From Paracoccus spongiarum (GTDB taxonomy: Bacteria > Pseudomonadota > Alphaproteobacteria > Rhodobacterales > Rhodobacteraceae), in contig NZ_JAVAMQ010000010.1 in assembly GCF_030732095.1 (NCBI RefSeq), positions 1 to 64,000 of the forward strand: 64,000 nt of DNA, read 5' to 3'. Positions within the stretch are counted from its first letter, which is position 1. Each line of letters begins with the position of its first letter. The translations under genes and the position numbers were made by a program. The notes below the pieces were generated by a model. That model was given only the letters and a program-made list of their open reading frames with translations. It ran no database searches and was not told the DNA's origin. Positions 54,417-63,753 of this stretch are shown here, one piece after another.

Positions 54417-55513
54417 GCCCCGGCCCGCCCGGCCATGAAGCCGCCCAGCGTCTCCAGCACCCGCGCACAGGCGGCCTCGTCACCCACGGTGATGCGCAGC
54501 GCGCAGGGCAGCTCGTAGCCGGCCACCCGCCGCACGAGGATCCCGGCCTCGCGCAGCGCCGCATCGGCGGCCTCGGCCTCGGCCGGCGAGGCAAAGCGAG
54601 CCAGCACGAAATTGGCAAAGCTTTCATCGCAGGCAATGCCCATCTGGATCAGCGACTCGCGCATTCGCGACCGCATCCGCGCGTTCAGATCGGCGCAGCG
54701 GGCGGTGAAGCCGCTGTCGCGGATCGCCGCCTCTGCCGTCGCCAGCTGCGCGCTGGACAGGTTGAAGGGCTGGCGGATGCGGTTCAGCACGTCGATGATC
54801 GCGCGGCCGGCATAGCCCCAGCCGATGCGCAGCCCGCCAAGGCCGTGGATCTTCGAGAAGGTGCGCGTCATCACCACGTTGGGATAGCGGTCCACCAGCG
54901 AAGCCCCCCCGTCGAAGCCGGCCACGAATTCGGCATAGGCGCCGTCATGGACCAGGATCACCCCCGCGGGCAGACCGGCGGCCAGACGGTCCAGCTCATC
55001 GCCGTCCAGCATCGTTCCGGTGGGGTTTGCCGGGTTGGCCAGAAAGACGATCCGGGTGCGCGGCGTCACCGCTTCAAGCACGGCGTCCACGTCGATGCGC
55101 CGCTGGGCTTCGGGCACCGTCACCGGGGTGGCGCCCACCATCCGCGCGAGGATCGGATACATCGAGAAGCCGTGCTGGGTGGTGATGATCTCGTCGCCGG
55201 TCCCGGCATAGGCCTGGGTCACGAACTGCAACACCTCGTCCGAGCCGACCCCGCAGATGATCCGGTCGGGATCGAGCCCATGAACTGCGCCGATCGCCTG
55301 GCGCAGCGACGCATGATCGGTCGAGGGATAGCGGTGCAGGCTGGCCGATGCCTCGGCAAAGGCCGCGGTCGCGCGGGGGCTGCAGCCGAGCGGGTTTTCG
55401 TTGGAGGACAGTTTCAGCACCTCGTCATGCCCGGCCAGGCGGCTTTCGCCGCTGACATAAAGCGCGATCTGCATGATGCCGGGCTGTGGAGTGATCTGGG
55501 TCATGTCGGCCAT
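54413..55513 (-). CDS. hisC: Histidinol-phosphate aminotransferase (also aromatic aminotransferase)
   Basis: This 366-residue PLP enzyme of fold type I has ISPQPG as [19 protein letters not shown] at the start, [26 protein letters not shown] and [16 protein letters not shown]. The Schiff-base Lys is in [20 protein letters not shown]. It may transaminate both imidazole acetol phosphate and prephenate/phenylpyruvate, since it is coupled to tyrC. The spacer to the divergent glycosyltransferase is 159 bases with no evident regulator site. Confidence 0.93.
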   Translation of the reverse strand: MADMTQITPQPGIMQIALYVSGESRLAGHDEVLKLSSNENPLGCSPRATAAFAEASASLHRYPSTDHASLRQAIGAVHGLDPDRIICGVGSDEVLQFVTQAYAGTGDEIITTQHGFSMYPILARMVGATPVTVPEAQRRIDVDAVLEAVTPRTRIVFLANPANPTGTMLDGDELDRLAAGLPAGVILVHDGAYAEFVAGFDGGASLVDRYPNVVMTRTFSKIHGLGGLRIGWGYAGRAIIDVLNRIRQPFNLSSAQLATAEAAIRDSGFTARCADLNARMRSRMRESLIQMGIACDESFANFVLARFASPAEAEAADAALREAGILVRRVAGYELPCALRITVGDEAACARVLETLGGFMAGRAGA

Positions 55514-55672
55514 CCTTCGGTCCGCGCCGGTCTAATGGCCGGGGCGGATCATGGGAAGTGGCGAAATGTCCACGAGGCCGCGCGGCGATTTGTTTCGGCC
55601 TTTAGGGGGAATTTCTTTGCCCTCGCCTGCCGGCTGGCCGATAAGGGCAAGGTCACGAGTAGCAATGATGCC

Positions 55673-56959
55673 ATGTCCGACGCCACGCCGCCCAAGATCC
55701 TGATCGTCGCCCCCAATGCCTCGGCCCGTTTCGGCGGCGAAGCGTTCCTGCCGTTGAACTATTTCCGCATCCTGTCGCGGCGCGGCCATCCGGTTCACCT
55801 CATCGCCCATCACCGCAACGCCGAGGAATTGCTGGCGCTGCCCGATTGCGACCCGGCGCGGATGCATTTCGTGCCCGACACGCGCTGGCACCGGCTGATC
55901 TGGCGCGCCTTCGCGCGCTTTCCCGAACGCGTGCGCGACCTGATCGGCGGCGGGCTGATGACCTGGCTGAACGAGCTTTACCAGGCCCGGCTGATCCGGC
56001 AGCTGGTCGCGGCGGGCGAGGTGGACGTGATCCACCAGCCGATCCCGGTCTCGCCGCTGATCCCGTCGAGCCTGCACCGCTTCGGCGTGCCGCTGGTCAT
56101 CGGGCCGATGAATGGCGGGATGGACTATCCGCCGGGCTACGAGGATCACGAGGGCGGCGCGACCCGTGCCTCGATCCTCATGGGGCGGCGCCTGGCGCTG
56201 CTGCTGAACCGGATCAATCCGGGCAAGCACAGGGCGGCGGTTCTGCTGGTCGCCAACGAACGCACAAGGCGCGCCCTGCCGGACCCGCATCACCCGCGCA
56301 TCGAGACGCTGATCGAGAACGGCATCGACTTCACCCGCTGGCGCGCACCGCCGGCGGCGCCCAACGGTGACGGTGGCCGCCCGCCATCCGCGCCCGGCCG
56401 GCTGCGGCTTGTCTTTCTGGGGCGCTTCGTCGGCTGGAAGGCCATCGACATCACCCTGCGCGCCGTCGCGCTGGCGCGGGCCGGGGGGGCGGATGTGACG
56501 CTGGACCTGCTGGGCGACGGCGAGGGGCGCCCGGCGCTCGAGGCGCTTGCACATGATCTGGGGATCGCGGGGCATGTCGTCTTCCACGGCTTCCAGCCGC
56601 AGGACCGCTGCGCCGAGGTCCTGGCGCAATCGGACGCGCTGGTGCTGAATTCCCTGCGCGAATGCGGCGGCGCGGTCGTGCTGGAGGCGATGGCGATGGG
56701 CCTGCCGGTCGTGGCCAGCGCCTGGGGCGGCCCGCTGGACTATCTGAACGCGCAAAGCGGCATCCTGGTCCACCCCGTCCCGCGCGAGGAGTTTCCGCAA
56801 CGCCTGGCCGGGGCCTTCGCCACCCTGGCCCATGATCCCGCGCTGCGGGCGCGCATGGGACAGGCGGGCCAGCAGATCGTGCGGCGCGATTTCGACTGGG
56901 AGGCCAAGGTGGACCAGATGCTGCAGGTCTATCGCGAGGCGCTGGACCCGGCATCCTGA
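55673..56959 (+). CDS. GT4-family glycosyltransferase
   Basis: This 428-residue GT-B enzyme starts at ATG 55673 (MSDATPPKILIVAPNASARF). It has the GGEAFLPLNYFRIL donor loop, an N-terminal Rossmann half, and the C-terminal signature of GT4: LRLVFLGRFVGWKAIDITLR, then LVLNSLRECGGAVVLEAMAMGLPVVAS, the ECGG...E motif that binds the nucleotide sugar. The substrate is unknown. It is followed by a second glycosyltransferase on the same strand after 230 bases, so the two may contribute to a surface polysaccharide. An earlier long frame from 54845 is antisense to hisC and ignored. Confidence 0.87.
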   Translation: MSDATPPKILIVAPNASARFGGEAFLPLNYFRILSRRGHPVHLIAHHRNAEELLALPDCDPARMHFVPDTRWHRLIWRAFARFPERVRDLIGGGLMTWLNELYQARLIRQLVAAGEVDVIHQPIPVSPLIPSSLHRFGVPLVIGPMNGGMDYPPGYEDHEGGATRASILMGRRLALLLNRINPGKHRAAVLLVANERTRRALPDPHHPRIETLIENGIDFTRWRAPPAAPNGDGGRPPSAPGRLRLVFLGRFVGWKAIDITLRAVALARAGGADVTLDLLGDGEGRPALEALAHDLGIAGHVVFHGFQPQDRCAEVLAQSDALVLNSLRECGGAVVLEAMAMGLPVVASAWGGPLDYLNAQSGILVHPVPREEFPQRLAGAFATLAHDPALRARMGQAGQQIVRRDFDWEAKVDQMLQVYREALDPAS

Positions 56960-57189
56960 AGCCCGGAGCGGCACGGCCGGAACGATTGTATTCGGGCGAC
57001 GATCCGCTATACGCCGTGGTCAAGAGATGTGCTGGCTGGGATTGGCCATGTCGCGGGCGGCGAGCGTTGTTGCCGGGGCCGCCTGACTCAGTCGATCCTT
57101 GGCGGCACCGCCACCACGCAACCCGACCGCCTCCGGTCATCGTCCGACGCGCCCCGGACCGGAAGCCCCTCGCCAAAGAAGCCGCAAGC

Positions 57190-59046
57190 ATGAAGCATGA
57201 CAACCAGATCACCCCGTCGCGCCCCGATGGCGCGGCGACATGGCGTGGCGCCGAGGATCTGTCGCAGGCCGTCCATCGGCTGCAGGGCCTGATCTGGCCC
57301 GATCGCGATGTCAGCACCGAGGAGGCGCCCTTCTTTCGGCTGAAGGGCAGTGCGGGCCTGTCCTCGAAGGCCCGCCGGATCACCTTCGCGACCGGCGGCG
57401 AGGCGCGCTTTGGCACCTGGTTCAACCTCTTCAACGTCAGCAAATGGGTGCGCCGCTGCGGGCTGCGCCAGCTGAGCCTGTCGCTGGAGGGCAGCGGGCG
57501 TTTCCATCTGGTCATCCAGCAGGCCCGCGCCGGCCGGTCGTCGGAACGGATCGTCAGCGAGATCATCGACCTCGACGGGATCGAGCCGGTGGGTTTCGAT
57601 CTCAGCGAGGCTCTGCATCCGCAAGGCGGGGTGGTGTTCTTCAGCCTGCGGGCGCTGTCTGACGGCGTTCTCACCGCGGCCGACTGGACGACGACCGACC
57701 CGCTGCGGCGCAGCCCCCGGCTGATGGTCTCGATCACCACCTTCCGCCGCCCCCAGGCGGTGGCGCGGTCGGTGCGGCGCTTTGAACGGTTCATCGCCGC
57801 GTCGCAGCTTGACGGGCTGATCCGCATGCAGGTGGTCGACAACGGCCAGGACAGCGGGCTGGCACCCTCGGCGCATGTCGATGTCTACCCCAACCCCAAC
57901 CTGGGCGGCGCGGGCGGCTTTGCCCGCGGCCTGATCGAGGCGCGGGCTTCGGGCGCGACGCACTGCCTGTTCATGGATGACGACGCCGCCAGCCACATGG
58001 AGAGCCTCGAGCATAGCTGGATGTTTCTCGCCCATGCGCTGGACGACCGCACCGCCATAGCCGGCGCGATGATCGACGAGGCGCATAAATGGGCGATCTG
58101 GGAGAACGGCGCGATCTTCGACCAGAGCTGCCATCCGCTGTTCATGGGCACCGACCTGCGCGAGATCGACCAGGTGCTGCCGATGGAGCACAACACCGCG
58201 CTGCCGCCGCCCGACAAGCTGTATGGCGGCTGGTGGTTCTTCGCCTTCCCGCTGGAGCGCGCCCGACATCTGCCCTTTCCCTTCTTCGTGCGCGGCGACG
58301 ATGTCAGCTTCTCGCTGGCCAATGATTTCGACATCGTGCGGCTGAACGGCGTGGCCTCGTATCAGGGCAACTTCGCCGAGAAGGACAGCCCGCTGACCTT
58401 CTACCTGGACCTGCGCAGCCATCTGGCCCACCATCTTGCGCTGCCCCGGATGGAGGTCGGCCGTCGGGCGCTGGCGGTGATGTGCTTCCGCTTCGCCGCC
58501 CGCTGCATCCTGCGCCACCATTACGACAGCCTCGACGCGGTGAACCTGGCGATTCGCGATGCCATGAAGGGCCCCGGCTTCTTCGCCGCGAATGCCGATG
58601 CGGCCGAGCAGCGCGCGCAGATCAAGGCGCTGACGCGCACCGAGATCTGGCAGGACCTGCCCGCGATGCTGCCCAGGGACCGCGTGCGCATCGACCCGGA
58701 CCATCCCCTCGGCCTGCTGCTGGCCAAGGTGACGGGAAGCGGCATGGTCATTCCCTTCCTCGGCCGGGTCGGTAACCGGCGGGTGCTGTCGTCCGAGCAG
58801 CGCGGCGCGATCCGCCCGGTCTGGGCGTCGGCCTCGCTGACCTATGTCGACACGAAGAACGACAAGGTCATGCATCTGGCGCAGGACAGGCGGCGGGCGA
58901 TTGCCGGGTTGTGGAATACCTGCAAGGCGGTCTGGGCGCTGTCGCGCCGCTACGACGCGCTGCGCGACCAGTGGCGGCAGGGCTATGACGCCACGACCCT
59001 GTCGCAGGATTACTGGAACGGCGCCTTGCACCTGCCGGCCGACTAG
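57190..59046 (+). CDS. GlfT2-like galactofuranosyltransferase (GT2 with N-terminal beta domain)
   Basis: The ATG at 57190 gives 618 residues. The N-terminal 180 residues are beta-rich and match the GlfT2 N-terminal barrel region (GTWFNLFNVSKWVRRCGLRQ). The GT-A domain begins LMVSITTFRRPQAVARSV, has the metal motif FMDDDAASHMESL (DDD), the acceptor-site block GGWWFFAFPLERARHL with paired Trp, and RGDDVSFSLANDFD as the second acidic pair. A long helical C-terminal part follows. In mycobacteria GlfT2 polymerises galactofuranose of arabinogalactan from UDP-Galf. In a Gram-negative bacterium the acceptor is unknown, and no UDP-galactopyranose mutase gene is in the window. The 230-base spacer upstream has a TTGTAT-16-TATACG promoter-like pair near 56984-57011. 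Confidence 0.8.
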   Translation: MKHDNQITPSRPDGAATWRGAEDLSQAVHRLQGLIWPDRDVSTEEAPFFRLKGSAGLSSKARRITFATGGEARFGTWFNLFNVSKWVRRCGLRQLSLSLEGSGRFHLVIQQARAGRSSERIVSEIIDLDGIEPVGFDLSEALHPQGGVVFFSLRALSDGVLTAADWTTTDPLRRSPRLMVSITTFRRPQAVARSVRRFERFIAASQLDGLIRMQVVDNGQDSGLAPSAHVDVYPNPNLGGAGGFARGLIEARASGATHCLFMDDDAASHMESLEHSWMFLAHALDDRTAIAGAMIDEAHKWAIWENGAIFDQSCHPLFMGTDLREIDQVLPMEHNTALPPPDKLYGGWWFFAFPLERARHLPFPFFVRGDDVSFSLANDFDIVRLNGVASYQGNFAEKDSPLTFYLDLRSHLAHHLALPRMEVGRRALAVMCFRFAARCILRHHYDSLDAVNLAIRDAMKGPGFFAANADAAEQRAQIKALTRTEIWQDLPAMLPRDRVRIDPDHPLGLLLAKVTGSGMVIPFLGRVGNRRVLSSEQRGAIRPVWASASLTYVDTKNDKVMHLAQDRRRAIAGLWNTCKAVWALSRRYDALRDQWRQGYDATTLSQDYWNGALHLPAD

Positions 59047-59088
59047 GCCGCCGCCGCGCGGGTCGCGGCGACGTCACCGGGCATGAAA

Positions 59089-59116
59089 AAAGGCCGCATC
59101 TCCGGATGCGGCCTTT
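59089..59116 (-). terminator. Intrinsic terminator of rpsD
   Basis: A 12-bp stem (AAAGGCCGCATC with its complement) closes on a four-base CGGA/TCCG loop. On the minus strand it is followed by six T residues, 23 bases after the rpsD stop. It may also stop rightward transcription from the GlfT2-like gene. Confidence 0.88.
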
Positions 59117-59139
59117 CGCGTCTCGAGTCGTGGCGAAGA

Positions 59140-59760
59140 TCAGTTCTTCGCGTAGAATTCGACGACCAGGTTCGGTTCCATCTGCACGGCATAGGGAACG
59201 TCGCCCAGCGCCGGGGTGCGCACGAAGGTCGCGGTCATCTTGTTGTGGTCGACATCGAGGTAGTCGGGCACGTCACGTTCGGGCAGGCCCACGGCCTCGA
59301 GAACGATCGCCAGCTGGCGCGAGCGTTCGCGGATCGAGACGACGTCGCCTTCCTTGACGCGGTAGGAGGCGATGTTCACGCGCTGGCCGTTCACCTCGAC
59401 ATGGCCGTGGTTCACGAACTGGCGGGCGGCGAAGATCGTCGGCACGAATTTCGCGCGATAGACGACGGCGTCCAGCCTGCGCTCCAGCAGGCCGATCAGG
59501 TTCTCGCCGGTGTCGCCCTTGACGCGCTCGGCCTCGGCATAGATGCGGCGGAACTGCTTTTCGGTCAGGTCGCCGTAATACCCCTTCAGCTTCTGCTTGG
59601 CGCGCAGCTGGGTGCCGAAATCCGACAGCTTCTGCTTGCGGCGCTGGCCGTGCTGGCCGGGGCCGTATTCGCGACGGTTGACCGGCGACTTGGCGCGGCC
59701 CCAGATGTTCTCGCCCATGCGGCGGTCGATCTTGTACTTGGCAGACGTGCGTTTGGTCAC
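59140..59760 (-). CDS. rpsD: 30S ribosomal protein S4
   Basis: This 206-residue primary rRNA-binding protein begins [20 protein letters not shown], the non-zinc, long form. [21 protein letters not shown] and the S4 RNA-binding domain [20 protein letters not shown] with [15 protein letters not shown] are all present. It is monocistronic with its own promoter and terminator, as usual for rpsD outside the alpha operon in alphaproteobacteria. Confidence 0.98.
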   Translation of the reverse strand: MTKRTSAKYKIDRRMGENIWGRAKSPVNRREYGPGQHGQRRKQKLSDFGTQLRAKQKLKGYYGDLTEKQFRRIYAEAERVKGDTGENLIGLLERRLDAVVYRAKFVPTIFAARQFVNHGHVEVNGQRVNIASYRVKEGDVVSIRERSRQLAIVLEAVGLPERDVPDYLDVDHNKMTATFVRTPALGDVPYAVQMEPNLVVEFYAKN

Positions 59761-59859
59761 GGCTGATCTCCTTTTGTCAGTTTCAAAAGGGCGTTGTCCT
59801 TTGGCTTGCGCCCGACAGGCATCCCCTTGCGGAGGCCGCCAACACCAATGAAGTGCGGG

Positions 59860-59887
59860 CTTATAGACGGGTTCGGCGCGGTGTCAA
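59860..59887 (-). promoter_or_regulatory. Strong sigma70-type promoter of rpsD
   Basis: On the minus strand TTGACA (59887-59882), a 16-base spacer and TATAAG (59865-59860) lie about 100 bases before rpsD, directly downstream of the xylB stop. Both hexamers are near consensus, in keeping with a highly expressed ribosomal gene. The 100-base leader may be regulatory. Confidence 0.7.
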
Positions 59888-59903
59888 GCACCGCCCGTCG
59901 CGA

Positions 59904-61322
59904 TCAGGCCCGCTGCGCCTGCAGGCGGGCAAGCGCCTCGGCCCAGGCCGGCAGCAGGGCCGGGTCGGGGTCGAACCGCCCGGCGATGTCGGGCGTGGTC
60001 AGGACTTCGGCGCCGGCGCCCGTCGCGGCCATCAGCGCCAGCCGGGCGGCCCCGAAGCCTGCCCCGGTCTCCGCCCCCGCGGGACGCAGCACCGGCACGC
60101 CGGTCGCCTGCGCCAGCATCGCCAGCCACAGGTCGGACCGCGCGCCGCCGCCCATCGCGATCAGCGCATCGGCCCCGCCGCCGGCGGCGCGCAGGGCCTG
60201 CATGTTCTCTGCCAGGGCCAGCGTCACGCCTTCCAGGACGGCGCGCGTCAGCTGCCGGCGGTCGGTGCGCGCCGACATGCCGGTGAAGCCCGCGCGCTGC
60301 GCCGGGTCGTTCAGCGGCGTGCGTTCGCCGGTCAGGTAGGGCCAGAAGGCGATGCGCCCCGGCTGGCCGGGCTGGGGGTCAAGCTCGGCCAGAAGGTCGG
60401 GCGCGGCGCGGCCGATGATGCCCGCCCACCAGTCGAGGCAGCTCGCCGCCGACAGGATCACGCCCATCTGGTGCCACTGGTCGGGCAGGGCGTGGCAGAA
60501 GGCGTGGATGGCGGTGTCGGGCGCCGGCAGGAAGCGGTCGGTCGCGGCGAAGATCACGCCCGAGGTGCCAAGCGACACGAGCCCCGGACCGGTGCCGGTG
60601 ATTCCCGCGCCGATGGCGGTCGCGGCATTGTCGCCTGCGCCTCCGGCGACCGGGATGCCGGCGGGCATGCCAAGTTCGGCCGCCACATGGGCGCGCAGAT
60701 GGCCGGCCACCGCGCTGCCTTCGGCCAGATCGGGCATCTGCTCGCGCCGCATGCCCGTCGCTGCAAGCAGGGGCGCCGACCAGTCGCGGACGGAAGGGTC
60801 GAACCAGGCGGTGCCCGAGGCGTCGGACATGTCGCTGATCGCCTCGCCGGTCAGCCACAGCCGCAGGTAATCCTTGGGCAGCAGCACCCGCCGGATGCGC
60901 GCGAAGAGGTCGGGCTCGTGGCGCTGCATCCAGACCAGCTTGGGCGCGGTGAAGCCCGCAAAGACGATGTTGCCGGTCACGGCGCGGAATTGCGGATCGG
61001 CGTCCAGCGCCTCGGCCTCGTCCGAGGCGCGACCGTCATTCCACAGGATCGCGGGCCGCAGCACATGGTCGGCCGCGTCCAGGCAGACGGCGCCATGCAT
61101 CTGTCCCGAAAGCCCGATCCCGGCCACGCGGTCCAGGGGCATGGCCAGATCGGCGATCGCGGCCCGGGTCGCGTCGATCCACGCCTGCGGGTCCTGTTCG
61201 GACCAGCCCGGTTGCGGGGTCTGCACGCTCAGCCGGGCATGGCCGGTGCCCAGCACCCGATGCGCGTCGTCGATCAGCACGACCTTGATCCCCGAGGTGC
61301 CCAGATCGATTCCCAAGAACAT
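59904..61322 (-). CDS. xylB: Xylulokinase
   Basis: This 472-residue FGGY-family sugar kinase phosphorylates D-xylulose. It has MFLGIDLGTSGIKVVLID (phosphate loop), GIGLSGQMHGAVCLD and the sugar-binding ILWNDGRASDEA. The catalytic Asp is in PVAGGAGDNAATAIGAGI, and LIAMGGGARSDLWLAMLAQATG is the FGGY adenine-site block. It lies 59 bases downstream of the ROK regulator gene on the same strand, next to a fructose-type ABC importer, so its true substrate could be xylulose or a related ketose. Confidence 0.93.
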   Translation of the reverse strand: MFLGIDLGTSGIKVVLIDDAHRVLGTGHARLSVQTPQPGWSEQDPQAWIDATRAAIADLAMPLDRVAGIGLSGQMHGAVCLDAADHVLRPAILWNDGRASDEAEALDADPQFRAVTGNIVFAGFTAPKLVWMQRHEPDLFARIRRVLLPKDYLRLWLTGEAISDMSDASGTAWFDPSVRDWSAPLLAATGMRREQMPDLAEGSAVAGHLRAHVAAELGMPAGIPVAGGAGDNAATAIGAGITGTGPGLVSLGTSGVIFAATDRFLPAPDTAIHAFCHALPDQWHQMGVILSAASCLDWWAGIIGRAAPDLLAELDPQPGQPGRIAFWPYLTGERTPLNDPAQRAGFTGMSARTDRRQLTRAVLEGVTLALAENMQALRAAGGGADALIAMGGGARSDLWLAMLAQATGVPVLRPAGAETGAGFGAARLALMAATGAGAEVLTTPDIAGRFDPDPALLPAWAEALARLQAQRA

Positions 61323-61381
61323 GCCGTCCCTCCCTCTCGTCGCGGCGAGATTGGGGGATTTGGCGCGGCAATGCCAGAGGG

Positions 61382-62503
61382 TCAGCCCAACTCGCCGTCG
61401 AGTTCGAAGAAATGCGACAGCGGCAGGGCGGCGGCGCCCAGCACGCGGGCGTGACGGCCAAGGCTGCCCTCGACGACCTGTGGGCGGTCGAGGCCCGCGC
61501 TTGGCATGGCCGCGATGGCGCGGCGGGTCGCGTCGGCCAGCCGGGTACGGGTGCCGGGCGGCACCGCGCCGTCGATCACCACCAGCGGCAGGTCGACCAG
61601 CGCGACCGCCGACATCGCCGCGAAGGCCAGGGCCTCGGCGGCATCGTTCACCCAGACCGCCTCGGTGGCGTCGGGGACGTCCCAGCCGATGTCGTCGGGC
61701 GGCAGCGACCGGCCGAGGCGCTGTTCCAGCGACGAGACGGAAGCGCGATCCAGCAGCTGCGCGCCGCCCGCCAGCGGCATCGAACCGAGCGCGCCGGCAT
61801 TTCGCGTCGGTCCGTGGCGCAGCCGCCCGTCCAGCACGATGCCACCGCCGCAGAAATGCGCGATGTAGACATGCAGGAAGTCCGGTGGCAGCCGGTGCTG
61901 GCCGAACATCAGCTCGGCCCCGCAGGCGGTCGTCGCGTCATTGTCGAGAAAGACCGGAAAAGGCAGGTCGCGCGCCAGTTCGCCCCGCAGGTCGCGATCA
62001 TGCCAGATCCGCATCTCGGTGCCCCAGTCCCACAGCCGGTAGGGGGTGGCGATCCCCAGCCCCCTGATTCGGTCCCGCACGGCGGAGGGAGTATTAGTCA
62101 GGAAGGTTGATATACCCTGCCGTGCGAAGGCAATCACACGGTCAGGGTCGGGGAAGCCATAGACCTCCTGCCGGTGCAGGCGGACCTGCCCGGCAAAGTC
62201 CACCAGCGCCAGTTCGACCAGCCTCCGGCCCAGCTTCAGCCCCAGGAACCGCGCCCCTTCGGGGTTCAGCGCAAGCGGCGTCGAGGGCTGGCCAACCTTG
62301 CCGCGCACGACCTCGGACTCCTGAAGGTAGCCTAGCGATATCAGCTTTCTGGTCAGCTTGGTGATGGCCTGCGCCGACACCCCGCAGGCCTGCGCAAGGG
62401 CGGCGCGGGGCATCGGTCCGCGACGCCGCACCATGCCCAGGATCTGGCGCTCGTTTCGGCTGAGATCGCCGGCATCAAGGCGGTCGCTTCGGTCGTCTGG
62501 CAT
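61382..62503 (-). CDS. frcR: ROK-family transcriptional repressor, probable FrcR
   Basis: The 373 residues start at ATG 62503, nine bases after GGGGAGG. The N-terminal winged HTH (ERQILGMVRRRGPMPRAALA, then GVSAQAITKLTRKLISLGYL) is followed by a ROK sugar-kinase-like domain. That domain has LGLKLGRRLVELALVDF, VFLDNDATTACGAELMFG and an HFCGGGIVLDGRLRHG segment (kinase-like but with diverged zinc Cys). It is divergent from frcB, in the position of frcR in Sinorhizobium meliloti, and likely represses both frcBC and its own operon with xylB. An AT-rich palindrome lies in the spacer. Confidence 0.85.
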   Translation of the reverse strand: MPDDRSDRLDAGDLSRNERQILGMVRRRGPMPRAALAQACGVSAQAITKLTRKLISLGYLQESEVVRGKVGQPSTPLALNPEGARFLGLKLGRRLVELALVDFAGQVRLHRQEVYGFPDPDRVIAFARQGISTFLTNTPSAVRDRIRGLGIATPYRLWDWGTEMRIWHDRDLRGELARDLPFPVFLDNDATTACGAELMFGQHRLPPDFLHVYIAHFCGGGIVLDGRLRHGPTRNAGALGSMPLAGGAQLLDRASVSSLEQRLGRSLPPDDIGWDVPDATEAVWVNDAAEALAFAAMSAVALVDLPLVVIDGAVPPGTRTRLADATRRAIAAMPSAGLDRPQVVEGSLGRHARVLGAAALPLSHFFELDGELG

Positions 62504-62532
62504 GGCGTCTTGCCTCCCCGCCGACATTAATC

Positions 62533-62546
62533 AACTTAATTGAGTT
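62533..62546. promoter_or_regulatory. Palindromic candidate FrcR operator with divergent -35 boxes
   Basis: AACTTAATTGAGTT is a 14-bp near-perfect palindrome (one mismatched pair) in an AT-rich island between the divergent frcR and frcB genes. A TTGACA hexamer for the rightward gene begins two bases later (62548-62553), and TTGTCA on the opposite strand overlaps it. A ROK repressor bound here would cover both promoters. Confidence 0.55.
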
Positions 62547-62624
62547 ATTGACAAGCGAAAAGATCTCATGCTTTGTGAGGGCAAGGCGGGCAGATGTTCC
62601 GCTTGTCTGGAGGAGAGTTCTGAA

Positions 62625-63653
62625 ATGACCATCACGACCGCAATCCGCCTGTCCCTTGCCGCCTCGGTGCTGGCCCTTGGCGCGGGCACGGCGCAGGCGC
62701 AGGAGCCGGTGAAGGCCTGCCTTATCACCAAGACCGACACCAACCCGTTCTTCGTCAAGATGAAGGAGGGCGCCGAGGCCAAGGCCGCCGAGCTGGGGGT
62801 CGAACTGAAATCCTATGCAGGCCGCGTCGACGGCGACAACGAGGCCCAGGTGGCCGCGATCGAGGCCTGCGTGGCCGATGGCGCCAAGGGCATCCTGCTG
62901 ACCGCCTCGGACACCGCCGCGATCGTCGATTCGGTCAAGACGGCGCGCGATGCGGGCATTCTGGTGATCGCGCTGGACACGCCGCTTGACCCCATCGACG
63001 CGGCCGACGCGACCTTTGCCACGGACAATTTCGCGGCCGGTCGGCTGATCGGCCAATGGGCGGCCGCGACCATGGGCGATGCCGCCGCCGACGCCAAGAT
63101 TGCGCTGCTGGATCTGGCCATCTCGCAGCCGTCCGTGGACGTGCTGCGCGACCAGGGTTTTCTTGAGGGCTTCGGCATCGATCTGGGCGATCCCAACAAA
63201 TGGGGCGACGAGACCGATCCGCGCATCGTCGGCAACGAGGTGACGGCCGGCAACGAAGAGGGCGGCCTGACCGCGATGGAGGCGCTGCTGGCCAAGGACC
63301 CGGACATCAACCTTGTCTACACCATCAACGAACCGGCTGCGGCGGGCGCCTATGAGGCGCTGAAGGCCGTGGGCAAGGAAGGCTCGACGCTGATCGTGTC
63401 GGTCGATGGCGGCTGCCCCGGCGTGGCCAACGTCAAGGACGGCGTGATCGGCGCCACCTCGCAGCAATACCCGCTGAAGATGGCCTCGATGGGCATCGAG
63501 GCGATCGCGGCCTTTGCGAAGGACGGCACCAAGCCGACCCCCACCGAGGGCAAGGACTTCGTCGATACCGGGGTGACGCTGGTCACCGACAAGCCGGTCG
63601 AGGGCGTCGAGTCGGTCGATACCGCCAAGGGCGCGGAGCTGTGCTGGGGCTGA
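62625..63653 (+). CDS. frcB: Fructose (sugar) ABC transporter substrate-binding protein FrcB
   Basis: This 342-residue periplasmic binding protein starts at ATG 62625 after GGAGGAG. The signal peptide ends TAQAQE. It then has [72 protein letters not shown] and [16 protein letters not shown]. These closely match S. meliloti FrcB, which binds fructose, ribose and mannose. FrcC follows after a 100-base spacer with a hairpin. frcR and xylB are divergent. Confidence 0.93.
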   Translation: MTITTAIRLSLAASVLALGAGTAQAQEPVKACLITKTDTNPFFVKMKEGAEAKAAELGVELKSYAGRVDGDNEAQVAAIEACVADGAKGILLTASDTAAIVDSVKTARDAGILVIALDTPLDPIDAADATFATDNFAAGRLIGQWAAATMGDAAADAKIALLDLAISQPSVDVLRDQGFLEGFGIDLGDPNKWGDETDPRIVGNEVTAGNEEGGLTAMEALLAKDPDINLVYTINEPAAAGAYEALKAVGKEGSTLIVSVDGGCPGVANVKDGVIGATSQQYPLKMASMGIEAIAAFAKDGTKPTPTEGKDFVDTGVTLVTDKPVEGVESVDTAKGAELCWG

Positions 63654-63689
63654 GGCCCGCGCAGGCATCGCCTGCATGATCGAACAGCG

Positions 63690-63715
63690 AAGGGGCGGTG
63701 CCGGTGCCGCCCCTT
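63690..63715 (+). other. Intercistronic hairpin between frcB and frcC
   Basis: AAGGGGCGG and CCGCCCCTT form a perfect 9-bp stem with an eight-base loop in the 100-base gap between frcB and frcC. No T-run follows. Such hairpins downstream of binding-protein genes usually stabilise the 5' message so that the binding protein exceeds the permease. Confidence 0.6.
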
Positions 63716-63753
63716 GTCACAAGGTCCGCGCTGCGTTCTGAGGAGGGGCGACA

